From the NCBI RefSeq assembly GCF_026914185.1, contig NC_070563.1:992001-1056000 (forward strand): a stretch of 64,000 nucleotides of DNA. Direction: 5' to 3'. The notes beneath the pieces were generated by a model. The model saw only the letters and a list, made by a program, of their open reading frames with translations, was not told where the DNA came from and did not search any database. Positions 12,181 to 23,068 of this stretch are shown here, in pieces. The position numbers and the translations under genes are program-made. The stretch's first letter is position 1; every line of letters starts with the position of its first letter. Origin of the DNA: Puccinia triticina. Its lineage: Eukaryota > Basidiomycota > Pucciniomycetes > Pucciniales > Pucciniaceae.

Positions 12181-12380
12181 CTAGGGTCTTGGGAAAACAA
12201 CTCCCAACTTTTGGGAAAACGACTCCCATACGTCCGCGCGACCATTTTTTGACCAGCGCTTGACGTTGACCTAGACCCTTTTTTTGGGTACGGCTTTTTT
12301 GGGAGTTGTTGACCCAAAATAATTTTATTTTGGGAGTCATCAACCCAAAATAATTTTATTTTGGGAGTCGTCCCCACTAA
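12180..12380. repeat. Short repeats of the ttttgggagtc type
   Basis: The motifs ttgggaaaac(a/g)actccca (12190, 12211) and cccaaaataattttattttgggagtc (12312, 12345) are repeated and partly inverted relative to one another. The block resembles the ends of a small fold-back element, but I could not fix its boundaries or a target duplication. Confidence 0.45.
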
Positions 12381-12504
12381 TATTTATGAATATTGTTGCT
12401 CATTCATGAACAACCATAACTTCTTTCTCCCATCTACCACATGCTTAAAAATTTGAGAGCACAGAGAAATATACATAAAAAGACAATACTGAAAGTTTTA
12501 GCAG

Positions 12505-12858
12505 TATTTTCCCATCAGAAAATGAGATATAAGGGATGTGCGCCAAAATTAGTAGGAAAATAACTGCTGACTGTGTAACTTTTGCGTTACACACCCAAAA
12601 TGTCCAAAAATTTCAGGGATATCTTAAGACTGCATAAAATCTGTGATATAAATTTTTTGGCATTATTATTCCATCAGAACATGACACATAAGGGGTGTGC
12701 CAAATGCTTAATAGGAAATGACTGCTAACTGTGTAACTTTTGTGTTACACACCCAAACAGTCTAAAATTTTCAGGGATATTTCAAGACTGTAACTACTCT
12801 GCGCTATAAGGTTTGTGGCATTAGTGTGCCATCAGAACATGAGATATGAGGGGTGCAG
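12505..12858. repeat. Tandem repeat, about 158-bp unit, roughly 2.2 copies
   Basis: The landmarks ccatcagaa(a/c)atga recur at 12511, 12671 and 12829. The landmark actgct(g/a)actgtgtaacttttg(c/t)gttacacaccc recurs at 12563 and 12721. Spacing of 158-160 bp and visible divergence indicate an old tandem duplication. Confidence 0.7.
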
Positions 12859-13110
12859 CTCCACAATAGACATGCTCCCTACCAGCGCACAATTTGTACC
12901 TCATGTTTGATGACACAAACTCTCAGAGCTGCCAGAAATAATAAGGAAAAGAAAATAAAAACAGTGTTTATTCAAAAAATACTAGAGAGGAATAATCACA
13001 ATATTTATTCAAAAAAGACTAGAACAACCACCAATACATGAAAACTACAAATGGAAATACTAGTAAAATTTACCAATCTTATCAGGAAAGAGGAGATTTC
13101 TTCCACCTGT

Positions 13111-14273
13111 TTAAGCAAAACAATCAGAGTATCTTGCCTCCCAACCTTGTGCCTCTGGGTTGGCATTTAGCTTCCAGCTCTTTTGTAGGGAAGGGGCAGG
13201 GAAGACATCAGGGGAGGATAGTTCTAGGGCCACAAAGTGATCAAGTCGCCGGATGAAAGCCAAGAAGATCAGGGGGTTTTTATTAGGAGGGCAGAAGGAG
13301 GGAAGGAAATTTTGAGACCACTCTTCAGTGAAATAAAAAACTGGCCGTTGGAAAGTGTTGGCCAGTGCTTTGCTGGAAGAGGGCATCACCATCCAATGAG
13401 CCATACCACAACCTTTGGTACCGGAAAATTTTATTCTGGCCAGAGTTGACTTGATGTTGTGAAAATGTCCCAACTTCACGTACCACTTGCCTTGTTTGCT
13501 GATTTTGTCGACTTGGACTGCACCCCAAGCGCCCTGACCATTCCCCAAGCAACATGCCACCGCGCAAAATCCACAATGGCCATCTGACTCAACATCAAGG
13601 ATCTTCTTGACCAAGGTTCTGATGATGACTGGGAGTTGATTGAGCCAATTCAGTCGGTTGACTGGTTCTTTGGATGCTGGTGGGGGGAATGGAGCTGTTG
13701 GTGGTGGAGGGACTTGTGTGGCTCGCGCGGCTTGCAGAGGAGGTACCCGGCTTGATTTTGGCGGAGGGGCGGGGGCAGAAGAGGTTGATTGAGCAGGAGG
13801 GGAAGGTGAAGGTGGAGCTGGCTTCTTAGCGGTGGCGCGGGTTGGACGTTGCGGCCGAGGCGCGGGGGCAGACGAGGTTGATTGCACAGGAGGGGAAGGG
13901 GAAGGCGGAGCTTGCATCTTCCCAGCCAAGGGGCGGGGGCAGACAATGCTGATTTAACAGGAGGGGAAGGGGAAGGTGGATCTGGCTTCTTAGGCGCGAC
14001 ACGGACCGGTTTGAAGCACTTTGTTGGGACTTGGGCTTTTTGCGGCGGAAGAGGAGGAAGCGCAGGTGAGGAGGGTGATGGTGATGGAGACGGCGACAGA
14101 GAAGGAGTTGGAGAAGGAGACAGAGCAACGTTCTTGGCGGTCTTTGACTTTTGGGCTGGGAATTTCCTCTTCTTGGGCGCTGTAAGACTCAAAAGTGGTA
14201 ATGAAACCCTTTTGCTGAATGGTGAAGGGTATGATGGAGTTGCAAGCTCTGCCCTTCTGTTATCAGTCAACAA
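13111..14273 (-). pseudogene. OTU-like cysteine protease family protein with proline-rich repeats, frameshifted
   Basis: The C-terminal part (13111-13929) carries an OTU-type signature. DGHCGFCAVACCL supplies the Asp and nucleophile Cys, and a later DHFVALEL supplies the candidate catalytic His. Upstream is a Lys/Pro/Ser-rich N-terminus starting MLTDNRRAELAT at 14273. It is followed by at least four degenerate repeats of PPSPSPPxxSxxSAPAP. The repeats run from one reading frame into another near 13925-13935, where one base has been gained or lost within a repeat unit, so the copy is frameshifted unless a short intron corrects it. OTU proteins are deubiquitinases. In rust genomes such copies are often numerous and repeat-associated, so this may belong to a mobile or expanded family. 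The family call rests on the Cys and His motifs only. Confidence 0.6.
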
Positions 14274-14369
14274 GACCCACCAAGCTCAGCTTGGCAAGTT
14301 TTATTAAGTGATAGGTCTGGTCTGTTCCAGATGAAATCTGTTTGATTGGCAACGTGTAAGTGTTTCAAT

Positions 14370-14455
14370 TACTTTGTTATAAGGGTTGAATTGCTGTTAT
14401 AAGGGTTGAATTGCTGTTATAAGGGTTGATTTATTGTTATAAGGGTTTTAGGATT
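14370..14455 (+). repeat. Tandem 20-bp repeat, four units
   Basis: The unit ttataagggttgaattgctg is repeated four times with a few changes, then passes into unique sequence. It lies 100 bp upstream of the OTU-like gene start (minus strand) and could sit in its promoter. Confidence 0.7.
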
Positions 14456-15320
14456 TGAGTGTGGATGAGTGTTGGGTGACTTGTGAGTTCTGGGTGAGGA
14501 ACTGGGGAGCAGGCCATTGGGGGTGGAGAGAGCTCCTTTTATAGACAAAAGTGGAGCCCCAAAGGGGCTTGTGGGTTAGGGTTTCAGCTAATCTAGACAA
14601 CAGGGTGAGGGATTTTAGCTGGTGGGAGTAGATAAAAATGATGTCATAACCCCTCAGGGGCGCATGAATGGTGTCAGAATATACAACAGAACATTCTAAC
14701 GCATGCATGAGGTGACAGTAGACTGCATGAACTGTCATACAGGGGGAATTAGTGTATACACAAAGTCTGAGGCTGCAGAAACAGTGTAAATGATGTCATA
14801 CTATGTATATAAAGGAGTGTATGTAGTTAATATGTAATGAGTGTAGCCTGACAGGGAGATGTATGTTTGTATCCTGTGATATGTATAAGTGTACTACTGT
14901 GAAACTTGGGTTGAGGCAGGTGACAGCTGGGTTACTGGGGCTGGCCGTGTGATATGTGTCCATGAGGTGTAACTTCCACACTAGAGGGGGTCCAGGGGTG
15001 CTTCCAGTGGTGACTAGGGGTGAAATTGGCCGTAGAATCCATTTCTGGGGTCCATTTGATGGTATCTTGAGGCCTAGTATGAGTAATTATGTGGCATAGA
15101 AAAAACTTTTTATTTTTCCACTTTTCCGTCTACCACAGCGCTGGTTCCTTCTTCTTCTCATCTTGCTTCTTCTTCTTCTCCTCTTCTTTCTTCCTTTTTT
15201 TTTGCTCCTTATCTTCTTTCTTCCTTCTCCGCTAGCTTCTGTTTCTTGGAATTCATCATCACTCCTTCTTCATTCTTCCTTTTATTTTCAACGTGTTTGA
15301 AGGCGGAGGGGTGTAAGGAT
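14456..15320. other. No gene seen
   Basis: Intergenic sequence with a CT-rich tract (ttcttcttctt) at about 15150-15240. No coding potential or clear element end was found. Confidence 0.35.
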
Positions 15321-15329
15321 CAAAGCACT

Positions 15330-16279
15330 CAATTTGAAAAAACCAGATGATGCTCAGCTTTGGCCCTGGCCCAGCTGATGCTCAGCTTTTACCCTGGCTC
15401 AGCTGATGCTCAGTTTTTGCCCTGGCCCAGCTGATGCTCAGCTTTGGCACTGGCCACCTGATGAACATCTTTGGCCCTGGCACAGATGATGCTCAGCCTT
15501 GGCTTTGGCTCAGCTGATGCTCAGCTTTGGCCCTAGCCTACCTGATTTTCAGCTCTGGTCCTGTCCAAGCTGATTCCCATCTTTTTCCCTGGCCTGGCTC
15601 AGGTGATACTCAGCAAGCTGAGCATCAGCTGGCCAGCTGGCCCAGGTGATACTCAGCAAGCTGAGCATCAGCTGGCCAGCTGGCCCAGGTGATACTCAGC
15701 AAGCTGAGCATCAGCTGGCCAGCTGGCCCAGGTGATACTCAGCAAGCTGAGCATCAGCTGGCCAGCTGGCCCAGGTGATACTCAGCAAGCTGAGCATCAG
15801 CTGGCCAGCTGGCCCAGGTGATACTCAGCAAGCTGAGCATCAGCTGGCCAGCTGGCCCAGGGCTGGGTCAAAGCTGAGAATCCGCTGGGACAGGACTAGG
15901 AAAAGGCTGAGCAAGGACTGGTACAAAGCTGAGCATCAGCTGCGTGAGGACTAGTACAAAGCTGAGCATCACCTGGGCAAGGACTGTTAAAAAGGCTTTA
16001 TTCTAATTCTGAGAGTGAGCTGCGTGAAAAAGCTGAGTATGAGCTGGACAAAAAGCTGAGTATGAGCTGGGGACCAAAGCTGAGTATCAGCTGGACAGAA
16101 CTGAGGATCAGTTGGGCTGATTAAAAACTGAACAGGACCTCCTTGGTAAATTTTGGAAGTTGAGGAGATGGTTGGGAGATTGGGGTAGATAGTGGATAGA
16201 TATTGGATAGATGGTGGGTAGCCAGCTGGAGCTGGTGTGATGTCACTTGTCATCAACTGACTATTTTATTTTCCTGGTG
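15330..16279 (-). mobile_element. Fold-back element of the CACC-ended family, left end unresolved
   Basis: The right end, read on the minus strand, is CACCAGGAAAATAAAATAGT followed by CAGTTGATGACAAGTGACATC, nearly identical to the left terminus of the 48724-49863 element. The next stretch also matches (CAGCTCCAGC-GGCTACCCACCATCTA). The left half holds repeats of ctgatgctcagctttggccc; the right half holds the same units inverted (aaagctgagcatcagctg). The whole can fold on itself around the 43-bp array at 15600-15857. The opposite CACC terminus was not found near 15.1-15.35 kb, so this copy is probably truncated. Confidence 0.6.
15600..15857. repeat. Six perfect tandem copies of a 43-bp unit
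   Basis: Units begin at 15600, 15643, 15686, 15729, 15772 and 15815. Each contains caggtgatactcagcaagc, tgagcatcagctggcc and agctggcc, and is itself nearly palindromic. The perfect identity indicates very recent expansion. The array sits at the symmetry centre of the surrounding fold-back element. Confidence 0.9.
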
Positions 16280-17282
16280 TTGATTGAGCTCTTTTGGTCA
16301 TATATTAAAAACTGTTTTATCCAGCATGTTTCTCCCTCAAAAACCAAGCTTATACAATTATCATCCATAAACAGATTATTGACGTAGCATTCAAAAATGC
16401 AACTCTTGGAAAGAGTGCCAGGCCCTTTTCCAAAAAGCTTGTGTTGCTTGTCCACTCCCAATGGTTTGCAAATACTTCTGAAATGTTGATTGACAAAAAT
16501 TGGCCTACAAATTAGGCTTAGATGCCCATGCAGCCCAAAGGGCAATGAAAAAATATAAGTCATTGGCGGATTCCAAAGAATGCGCTGATGGACATACATG
16601 TCATTGGCAAATAAGCCTTGATCTCATTTCTGTTTTTCCTATGAATACAAGGCCTTGGTTATGTACTACAATGCTCCAAAACCCACTGTAAGTGCATAAT
16701 ATGTATACACTTAATACATATTCTATATGCATAATGCACCTCCATAGTGCCATACTATGGCCTGTAAGTCTATGTGTCCCAAATCCAACCCACCCAAAAA
16801 TTGAAACTTTTTTCTGAGCAGTGCCACAGAGCTGGCGAGATATTTATAGAATCCCCTAGCTCTGTAGAGCTCAAAAATGTCACTTTGGTGTATTTTACAT
16901 GATATATGTAAACCCTGATAGGTCTCAAAAAATAAAACATTTTTGCGGGCGCAGGCTAGCACAAAAGTGATGTCCCGCACTGTAGACCTCAGACAGCATC
17001 AATTTTCACTCCTGATATACTACATGAGAGTACACAACCATCATTCAGCACACCAAACATCATTCATAATACTCATTCATCACGTTATAACTTCTCCCTC
17101 AATAAACTCCACTCATCTCTTGCTTGATCACTTCAACTCATCACTGACCCACCCTTGTTTCTCTTCTTTTCAATGGTTTGTCTGCTTATATGTTTTTTTC
17201 CTGTCTTGTTGTGATATCTATGATAATGAAATAAGAGATCTTGGGCGGACATCTGCCTGGAGACTTGAAATAATTTATCTTA
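16280..17282. other. No gene seen
   Basis: Intergenic, AT-rich sequence with repeated tgcataat/atgtatac motifs near 16693-16735. Short open frames lack motifs or splice context. Confidence 0.35.
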
Positions 17283-17510
17283 TCTAAGTTTATTAAAACC
17301 ACAGTTTCACCAAAAAAAAATTCAAGGGTTTTCTCCTGTTTATAAAAAATCACTAAAAAATAACAAAGGTTCAATTCTAACAAATTAAAAATGAGCAGTA
17401 ATAATACAACAATATTCTACACATCTAATATACAAGAGGTTTGACTTATAACGATCCCCCAGCCTGTGACATGCCACAGGTAAAAAGGTCCCAGAGTTAA
17501 CCCGCTCAGC
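17283..17510 (-). repeat. Partial copy of a dispersed repeat end (LTR-like)
   Basis: On the minus strand it ends ...AACCCTTGAATTTTTTTTT, then GGTGAAACTG and TTTTAATAAACTTAGAT. This tail is shared with the minus-oriented copy at 32697 and the plus-oriented copy ending at 44853. The upstream part (GCCTGTGGCATGTCACAGGC hairpin) is not obviously shared. Confidence 0.45.
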
Positions 17511-18144
17511 CTGGCGCAAGTGCGTGAGGCAAAATTCAGGGCTGTAAACCCCTCAGCCAATTGCAAGTGCAATTGGGAAGTAAAGAACCCTGATGATTTT
17601 ATTACGGAGAAACAAAAGCCAAATCTAGACGACAACAAGGAGTTAGATGAGATGAGATTAAGAACTAGAGCAGTGATAAACAGAAATAGCATACCCGATG
17701 ATTGAGATGTATAGATAGCAAACAACTAGACAAGGTAGACAAAGGACAGGACACGGAACGAGAGATGGACTGAGAGTGAGATGAGATAGGGTTAGTGATT
17801 GATAGAAAAGGGATGAAGAGATAAAGAAAGAGGGCCAAAAGATGGTTGAGTTTTCTTCTCACCAAGATGAAGCAGGGACGAGACGTCCAAGAGAAGAAGA
17901 GATCGGCGTTGAGTTGCCGAAGAGCGATTTGATAGAATCGAAGAAGACTGATGATGTCTTTAGGCGAGGAGTATCGCAGAGATTGAGTCGAGGGTTTTTT
18001 GTTGGAAGGGAAAAGAAAGAAAAGGAATAGGGGGATGGATTTTTGTCGGCGGGTCGAGAAGGAAGGGATGACTGGGAGAAACGACAGAGACTGTCTTCGA
18101 GTGAGCTTTTTGATCCTGATTGTCTAGGTTTGAGTAGATGATAT

Positions 18145-18963
18145 TCAGATCTCAAGTGGTCCGCAGCTATAGGTTTCACGGACGGATACGCGCAGTTGCC
18201 GGGGATTGTTGTCGAGTTTCAACAGGAAGGGGGAGGATTTCCACCAGTCCTCTGCAAATGCTGGGGAGGGCAAATCACCTGGGGCATAACTCCTGATGAA
18301 GATGATGCCCCCTTTTATATTGATCAACAGGTTGTGATTGCAGAGCGCTTGAGCGTTGCCTTGGCCCAGGATGGCCTGCAAAGCCACAATCGTTTTGTGA
18401 TTCCCGCCGCTGTGGTTGCTAGACACTAGCTGTGATATGTGATACATTTCTCCAAGTCAACCAGCCTCCGCCAGGCCCACAAAAAAGCCGTCCACCCTCA
18501 CAACAACCGTTCACAATGAACTATTGATGGTCAGTTGGGAAGGTGCATATGTATGTATTCTTGATGGTCAGGATACAGCGCTGGAGATATTCATGTTGTG
18601 AGGATAGTCGGAGCAAGTGGGGGATACATTGCGGCCAAATCAGCAATCATCAATCCCCTACGGGCCACAATAAATTTGTCGGTGTATTCAGAATTGATGA
18701 GTCCGGCTGTAATCCAGCAGATCATGTCTTTGTTGACCCTGATTTCTGGGCTCAAGTAGTCTGAGCCAACGCCGAGTCCCAAGGATCCCGCGGGGGGACA
18801 ACGATGGCTGTGGAGCGGCCAATGGTACATACCCGAAGGTGGCCAGGAACAGCTCCACAAACTCGCCTTCAACACCCGCTATCTCTGCTTGGGGCTCCGC
18901 AAACTTGGGTTCATTGTCTACAGAGACCGGGACTCGCCGATCATTCCCTTGTTGATCTTCCAT
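18145..18963 (-). pseudogene. Unrecognised coding remnant, minus strand
   Basis: Two blocks read well on the minus strand. The first starts MEDQQGNDRRVPVSVDNEPK at 18963 and continues through VPLAAPQPSLSPRG. It then needs a shift at a six-base C run (minus strand, about 18791-18796) to enter LGLGVGSDYLSPEIRVNKDM and MICWITAGLINSEYTDKFIV, ending near 18591. The second block (18145-18447) contains GGIIFIRSYAPGDLPSPAFA and AEDWWKSSPF. The frameshift at a homopolymer could be a real mutation or a sequencing error. I do not recognise a family. Continuous non-repetitive amino-acid composition argues for former coding sequence; the splice structure between the blocks is unresolved. Confidence 0.35.
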
Positions 18964-19824
18964 TGAAGGTAAGCACTCACCTTTTTCTCAACTTGCAAGG
19001 AGAGGAAGAAGCAAGACTAATAGAGAATGATATATATGAAAAATGCTGCAATTCTCAAGGATGATGGTAGAGCGCTATGCAATTGTTGTCTTCGTCGTCG
19101 CCTACCCAACAACCCCGTCCCAGGTTAGCGCATAGCCCCTTTCACAAATCCCTTAAAGCCCAAAGCTTCAATGAAAGCTCAAATCTGCTCAAAGGTATTT
19201 CTACTTGCAGTCCCGTACTTGTAGGAGCATCGGCGGTGTTCAACATGGAAGTTGGTGAGCCATTCCATATGAAACCCAGTGTGAAGCCTCAAACAGACAC
19301 TGGAACTGATGGGTTAGAGCATAGCCTGGCTCTAGACAATTTTCCCACCTCTCTGCCAGCTGATGCACCACCTCAACTATCCTTTGACGCTGTGACCGTT
19401 GGTCTGGACAGGGGGAAGTTACATGGAGCAACGTTCTTGTTGTTTGGCTCGGTGGCACTCAAGCCCTGGCTGCTGGTCTCCCTTGCACTTCGTCGGCCCT
19501 CCTTCCCGCTCATCTTGCCCGTCTGGCTCGCCAGTAATTCTCTGTCTTCCTCCTCACCCACCACCCACTCGTCAGCCTCTTCTCCCGCCCCACAGACCAC
19601 ACCCCTACTGCCGCCTCCACCTGTAAGCCTCCTCTCAGGGTCCTTAAAAACCTGTCAAAAAAGACATGTCACAGATAGATATGTAGTTTGCACTTCCTTC
19701 CACGTCCTAGACGGCAGAGATCCGCCTTCCTCCATCTCTCCCGGCTAGGTAAGCCCTTTTTCCTCCTTCCCTTTCCTTCTTCTCTTATAAAAACCCTAGT
19801 TGTACATACTGAGAGATCCGCCTT

Positions 19825-19999
19825 CCTCCATCTCTCCCGGCTAGATTGTCCCCCATCTGCAATATACAGCCCCGTGAACTAGATCTTGTCTTGAGGTCCC
19901 CCCCTCTGTGCTTCCTCCATCTCTCCCGGCTAGATTGTCCCCCATCTGCAATATACAGCCCCGTGAACTAGATCTTGTCTTGAGGTCCCCCCCTCTGTG
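19825..19999 (+). repeat. Tandem duplication of 86-88 bp
   Basis: The segment cttcctccatctctcccggc...gaggtccccccctctgtg occurs twice in succession (from about 19825 and 19911). The lead motif gatccgccttcctccatctc also occurs at 19720. Identity between the copies is very high, so the duplication is recent. Confidence 0.8.
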
Positions 20000-20257
20000 C
20001 CCCACTCGACGGACAGTGAAGGACTCCCAACTGGAGTCCTTACACCACCTCACTTGAAGAGGTTTGTTTTGCTAGGCTGGATTGCTGTATCCTCAGATCT
20101 CTCCACCTCTCTGACCTCACACAATTTTTGCTGTTTCTGAAGCTGTTGCCATGGCATGTCCTCTTCAATTCTGTACACAACTCAATCTACAATCTACATA
20201 TAACTAAAGGAATAGCCTCTGGGGGCCAAATAACCCTGTACAGTTATCTGTCATGCG

Positions 20258-20371
20258 AGTAACGCTGGCGTCAATATCCTGTACAAGTCTATGTCATGCA
20301 AGTAACGCCGGCGTTGGTATGCATGTAACGCCGGCGTTGGTATGCATGTAACGCCGGTGTTGATGCTCTTT
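20258..20371. repeat. 23-bp tandem repeats built on gtaacgccggcgtt
   Basis: Units of gtaacgccggcgttggtatg + cat begin at 20302, 20325 and 20348, with a diverged unit at 20258. Each unit contains the palindrome aacgccggcgtt. Confidence 0.75.
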
Positions 20372-20380
20372 TTGTATTAA

Positions 20381-20451
20381 GGAGTCCGTTCAAGCAGCTT
20401 TGGGTGAGAAATCACCATTGCAGTTCAAATCAGACTGCTTGAACGGACTCC
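20381..20451. repeat. Perfect 17-bp inverted repeat (stem-loop)
   Basis: GGAGTCCGTTCAAGCAG at 20381-20397 pairs perfectly with CTGCTTGAACGGACTCC at 20435-20451, leaving a 37-nt loop. The core TGCTTGAACGGAC recurs at 21648-21660, so the motif is a dispersed terminal or subterminal repeat. Confidence 0.75.
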
Positions 20452-21650
20452 CGCAAGGCTCAGCAGCCAGCTCTGTACTCTCTGAAATATGTGTGCCAGT
20501 CTTCTGGAACGGAATAGCAATGCGGTGTGGAACTACTCTTGGGATGAATAGAGCTGGAGAGGGAATGGTGCTTTAATGGGCTGCCTCTCTGGGAACAAGA
20601 AAAAGAATATAAGAGTGTGGACTCTTATGGAAAGGTGTGGCTATAGAGGATTCTTGAGGTTTGTCTAAGGGTTTACTTTCTACTAATCTAATAGCAAGTT
20701 AAAGGTAATGTAAAGTCTGTCCAACCTGATATATTTGGCATAGACTTATCAAGCTTGTCCACTCTGATTTAATGGCATAAGCTAGGCTAGTGAATGGTGA
20801 CCAGTGATCTGAATTACTTTGACAGGATCTGATGGGGAATAAATGAAGAGGAAAACAACCCAGTTTATATACACAAGAAAGAGGAGCCATGAGGAAACAA
20901 GGATAACCTGCAGGGAAGCATAGAACATTCTACTTCTATAGGATGAAACAGCCATGTGGTCAGAGTAGTGGTTCAAGGAGTCACATGATGGTGTAATAGT
21001 GGGTGGGGATGATGCCATCTTCTGGGGGCTATGGTGCAATCTTCCTAGTTGGAGGAGGGGATATGTGAGACATAATAGGGGTAGAATATTCTATGATCTA
21101 AGATAGGAGGAGTTATGAGTTTCAGGAAGTGTTTCAGGAAGAAGTAATCTAAGGATCTAAGATAGGAGGAGTCAGGTGTTTCATGAAGTGTTTCAGGAAG
21201 TAATAATCTAGGTGGGGTTTGGGGCTATGTCTAGCATAATGTGTATCATGTTGGGTTTGGAGGGTGAAGGGTTTCAAGGGTGCTTATACATCTTTGAGCA
21301 CATGGTTCTAAAGAAACACTAGAAGAAGGGGGTAAAATGTGATCTGGGTAGATGTTTGAGACTAGGAAGAGGGTTTATCCAAGAGAGGGAGAGTGTGGGA
21401 AGAGGGAATACTATTATCCAGGGTATGTCCATTGAGTGGGGATGTTGAGGGGCTTGGGCTTTGCTGACAAGGGGGCCAGAGGTATGGGATTTATTCTTGA
21501 GGTGTGACAGCATTGTGATTGATGGTTGCTGGTTTTCTGGGTAGATCAGGATTGGCTTACCACAGCGGCACGCCCACAACTTTGTACGGCGTGCCTGTAA
21601 GTTTAACGGAATCTGTATGTCTGTAAGAGACTCCGTTCAGCACCGGATGC
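20452..21650. other. No gene seen; small local duplication
   Basis: No coding region is supported. The motif gatctaagataggaggagt...gtttcaggaagt is duplicated near 21097-21150 and 21154-21205. Confidence 0.35.
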
Positions 21651-22258
21651 TTGAACGGACTTGCTTCCAGATGTGTCACCGGTAAAAGTGAACAAATTGA
21701 TAACCAATTCCGTTACAAATCTGCTTCATCAGACTCAGCTGCACACCAACAACTGAGTATGTTGAAGCAATCTGCTTTATCAGGCTTGGCTAAATACACT
21801 CCAACAACTGACCATCAGACAGCACCCACTTTGATGAGTATACTGTCCCATTCATCAATTCACACCTCAATTAAATTCCCTATTCTGATTCTCAAATTTT
21901 TTCATTTTTCATTGCAAAAATGCAAAAATCCATTGAACATTTGAGAAGAGCTTATGCAGCATAAAGGCAATGTACATTCAGAAAAAGGAAATGATCTGTT
22001 GCAGCATTTTCTTCCCTTTCATTTTCTTTTCAAAATGCACAAAAACCAACCGACTTGCTTTGACTCCGTTCAGCGTTCCCTTGGGGATGTGCAGATTACT
22101 TGGACAGATATCCACACCTGGGTAATTGTCTTCAATGTCATTGATAACCACTTCCACAACAATTCTGCTTCATCAGACTTGGCTTCACACCGACAACCAA
22201 GTATGTTGAAGCAATCAGGTACCCATCTGAACCTTCAACATAACACATTATATAAACA
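21651..22258 (+). pseudogene. Decayed copy of the Helitron-associated N-terminal gene
   Basis: From about 21830 to 22060 the sequence matches 29800-30010: cacctcaatta-a-ttccct, ttgcaaaaatgcaa-aatcca, gagaag-gcttatgc and tccttcattttcttttca all occur in the same order. Stops and frame changes interrupt this copy. A further internal duplication (tctgcttcatcagac...aagtatgttgaagcaatc) occurs at 21719 and 22164. It appears to be a diverged tandem relative of the 29887 coding segment, separated from it by the Copia insertion. Confidence 0.5.
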
Positions 22259-22265
22259 ACACAAT

Positions 22266-22899
22266 CAACACCGCAAGAGCTACGCTACGCAAAGCGGTAA
22301 GCGTAGCAAAAACGTAGCAATTTGGGTCCCACTTTGCTGTGCTTTTAGTAGCGGACTGGGCGCTACGCTTTTTGCTTTTTTTTTTTCAAGCAGAAAAGAT
22401 CCACAAAAATAGCAAGCTATTTTCAGCGGTGAATAGCAGAATTCCGCTATGCTTATTGCTACAGTAGCGGAAAAAACACTACTTTAGCGATTTTGCTGCG
22501 CTACTGTAGCAACATTCCAATATCAATTTCCAGCATCATAATTGATGGAGGATTGATGATTAATTTTCATCTAAGGCAGTTTCCACAGAAAGGCGGACTA
22601 GCCCGCTGCGCTTTTTCAAGAAAAGCTGCCCCATTTGCTACACTTTTGGCGCTACAAGGCGCTAATAGCGCCAAAAAGCGCCGATTTCGCCGCTACGCTC
22701 AGCTTTAGCAAAAGCGGAAAAAAATTTGCTGCGCTACGCGCTAATCATATTTAAAGTAGTGATACTGGCGCTTTGCTACCACTTTCAGTAGCGGCCTTCC
22801 GCTCGCGCTATTGCTAATTGTCATTTGAAAAAGCGGTACCCCCGCTTCGCTACACAAAAGCGCCGCTTTTTGTAGCAAAGCGTAGCTCTTGCGGTGTTG
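22266..22899. mobile_element. Palindromic TIR element 1 (CAAC family), 634 bp
   Basis: The ends are CAACACCGCAAGAGCTACGC and its exact reverse complement, flanked by the 7-bp duplication ACACAAT (22259-22265 and 22900-22906). The interior has no coding sequence. It is saturated with TAGCG/CGCTA words on both strands (for example gctacgctacgcaaagcgg), giving extensive self-complementarity. It belongs with the elements at 26577, 43338 and 43283. Confidence 0.85.
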
Positions 22900-22933
22900 A
22901 CACAATCAACACAATCTGCTTTTAGTTCCCCCC

Positions 22934-23068
22934 TGATGTGACCGAGAGAGAGAGAATGACAATGCAAGTGGGAAAAGCAGGCTCTTCAGCCTGTTTTCCA
23001 GCCTAGATATGGTCTTGAGGGCGAGGCGAGTGTCACAGGAGTGTAACCTAACAGGTTAGGTTACAACA
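22934..23068 (-). repeat. Copia 3' LTR
   Basis: 135 bp, starting tgatgtgaccgagagagaga and ending ggttacaaca on the plus strand. It differs from the other LTR at gaccG/Agaga and ggtctT/Cgagg. It contains the palindrome aacctaacaggttaggtt. Confidence 0.9.

Noticed and set aside
15600..15857. Possible CRISPR or centromeric satellite
   Set aside because: Six head-to-tail identical units without spacers at the centre of a fold-back element; a local expansion explains it.
19077..19748. Plus-strand frame of 223 codons starting MQLLSSSSPTQQ
   Set aside because: Ser/Pro/Leu-rich, no domain, runs into the duplicated cttcctccatctctcccggc block; no evidence of selection or splicing. It could still be a fast-evolving secreted protein, but nothing supports that.
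22201..22899. Possible CRISPR-like array in the repetitive gctacgc block
   Set aside because: No constant repeat-spacer period; the words are irregular, in both orientations and bounded by TIRs and a target duplication; the DNA is eukaryotic.
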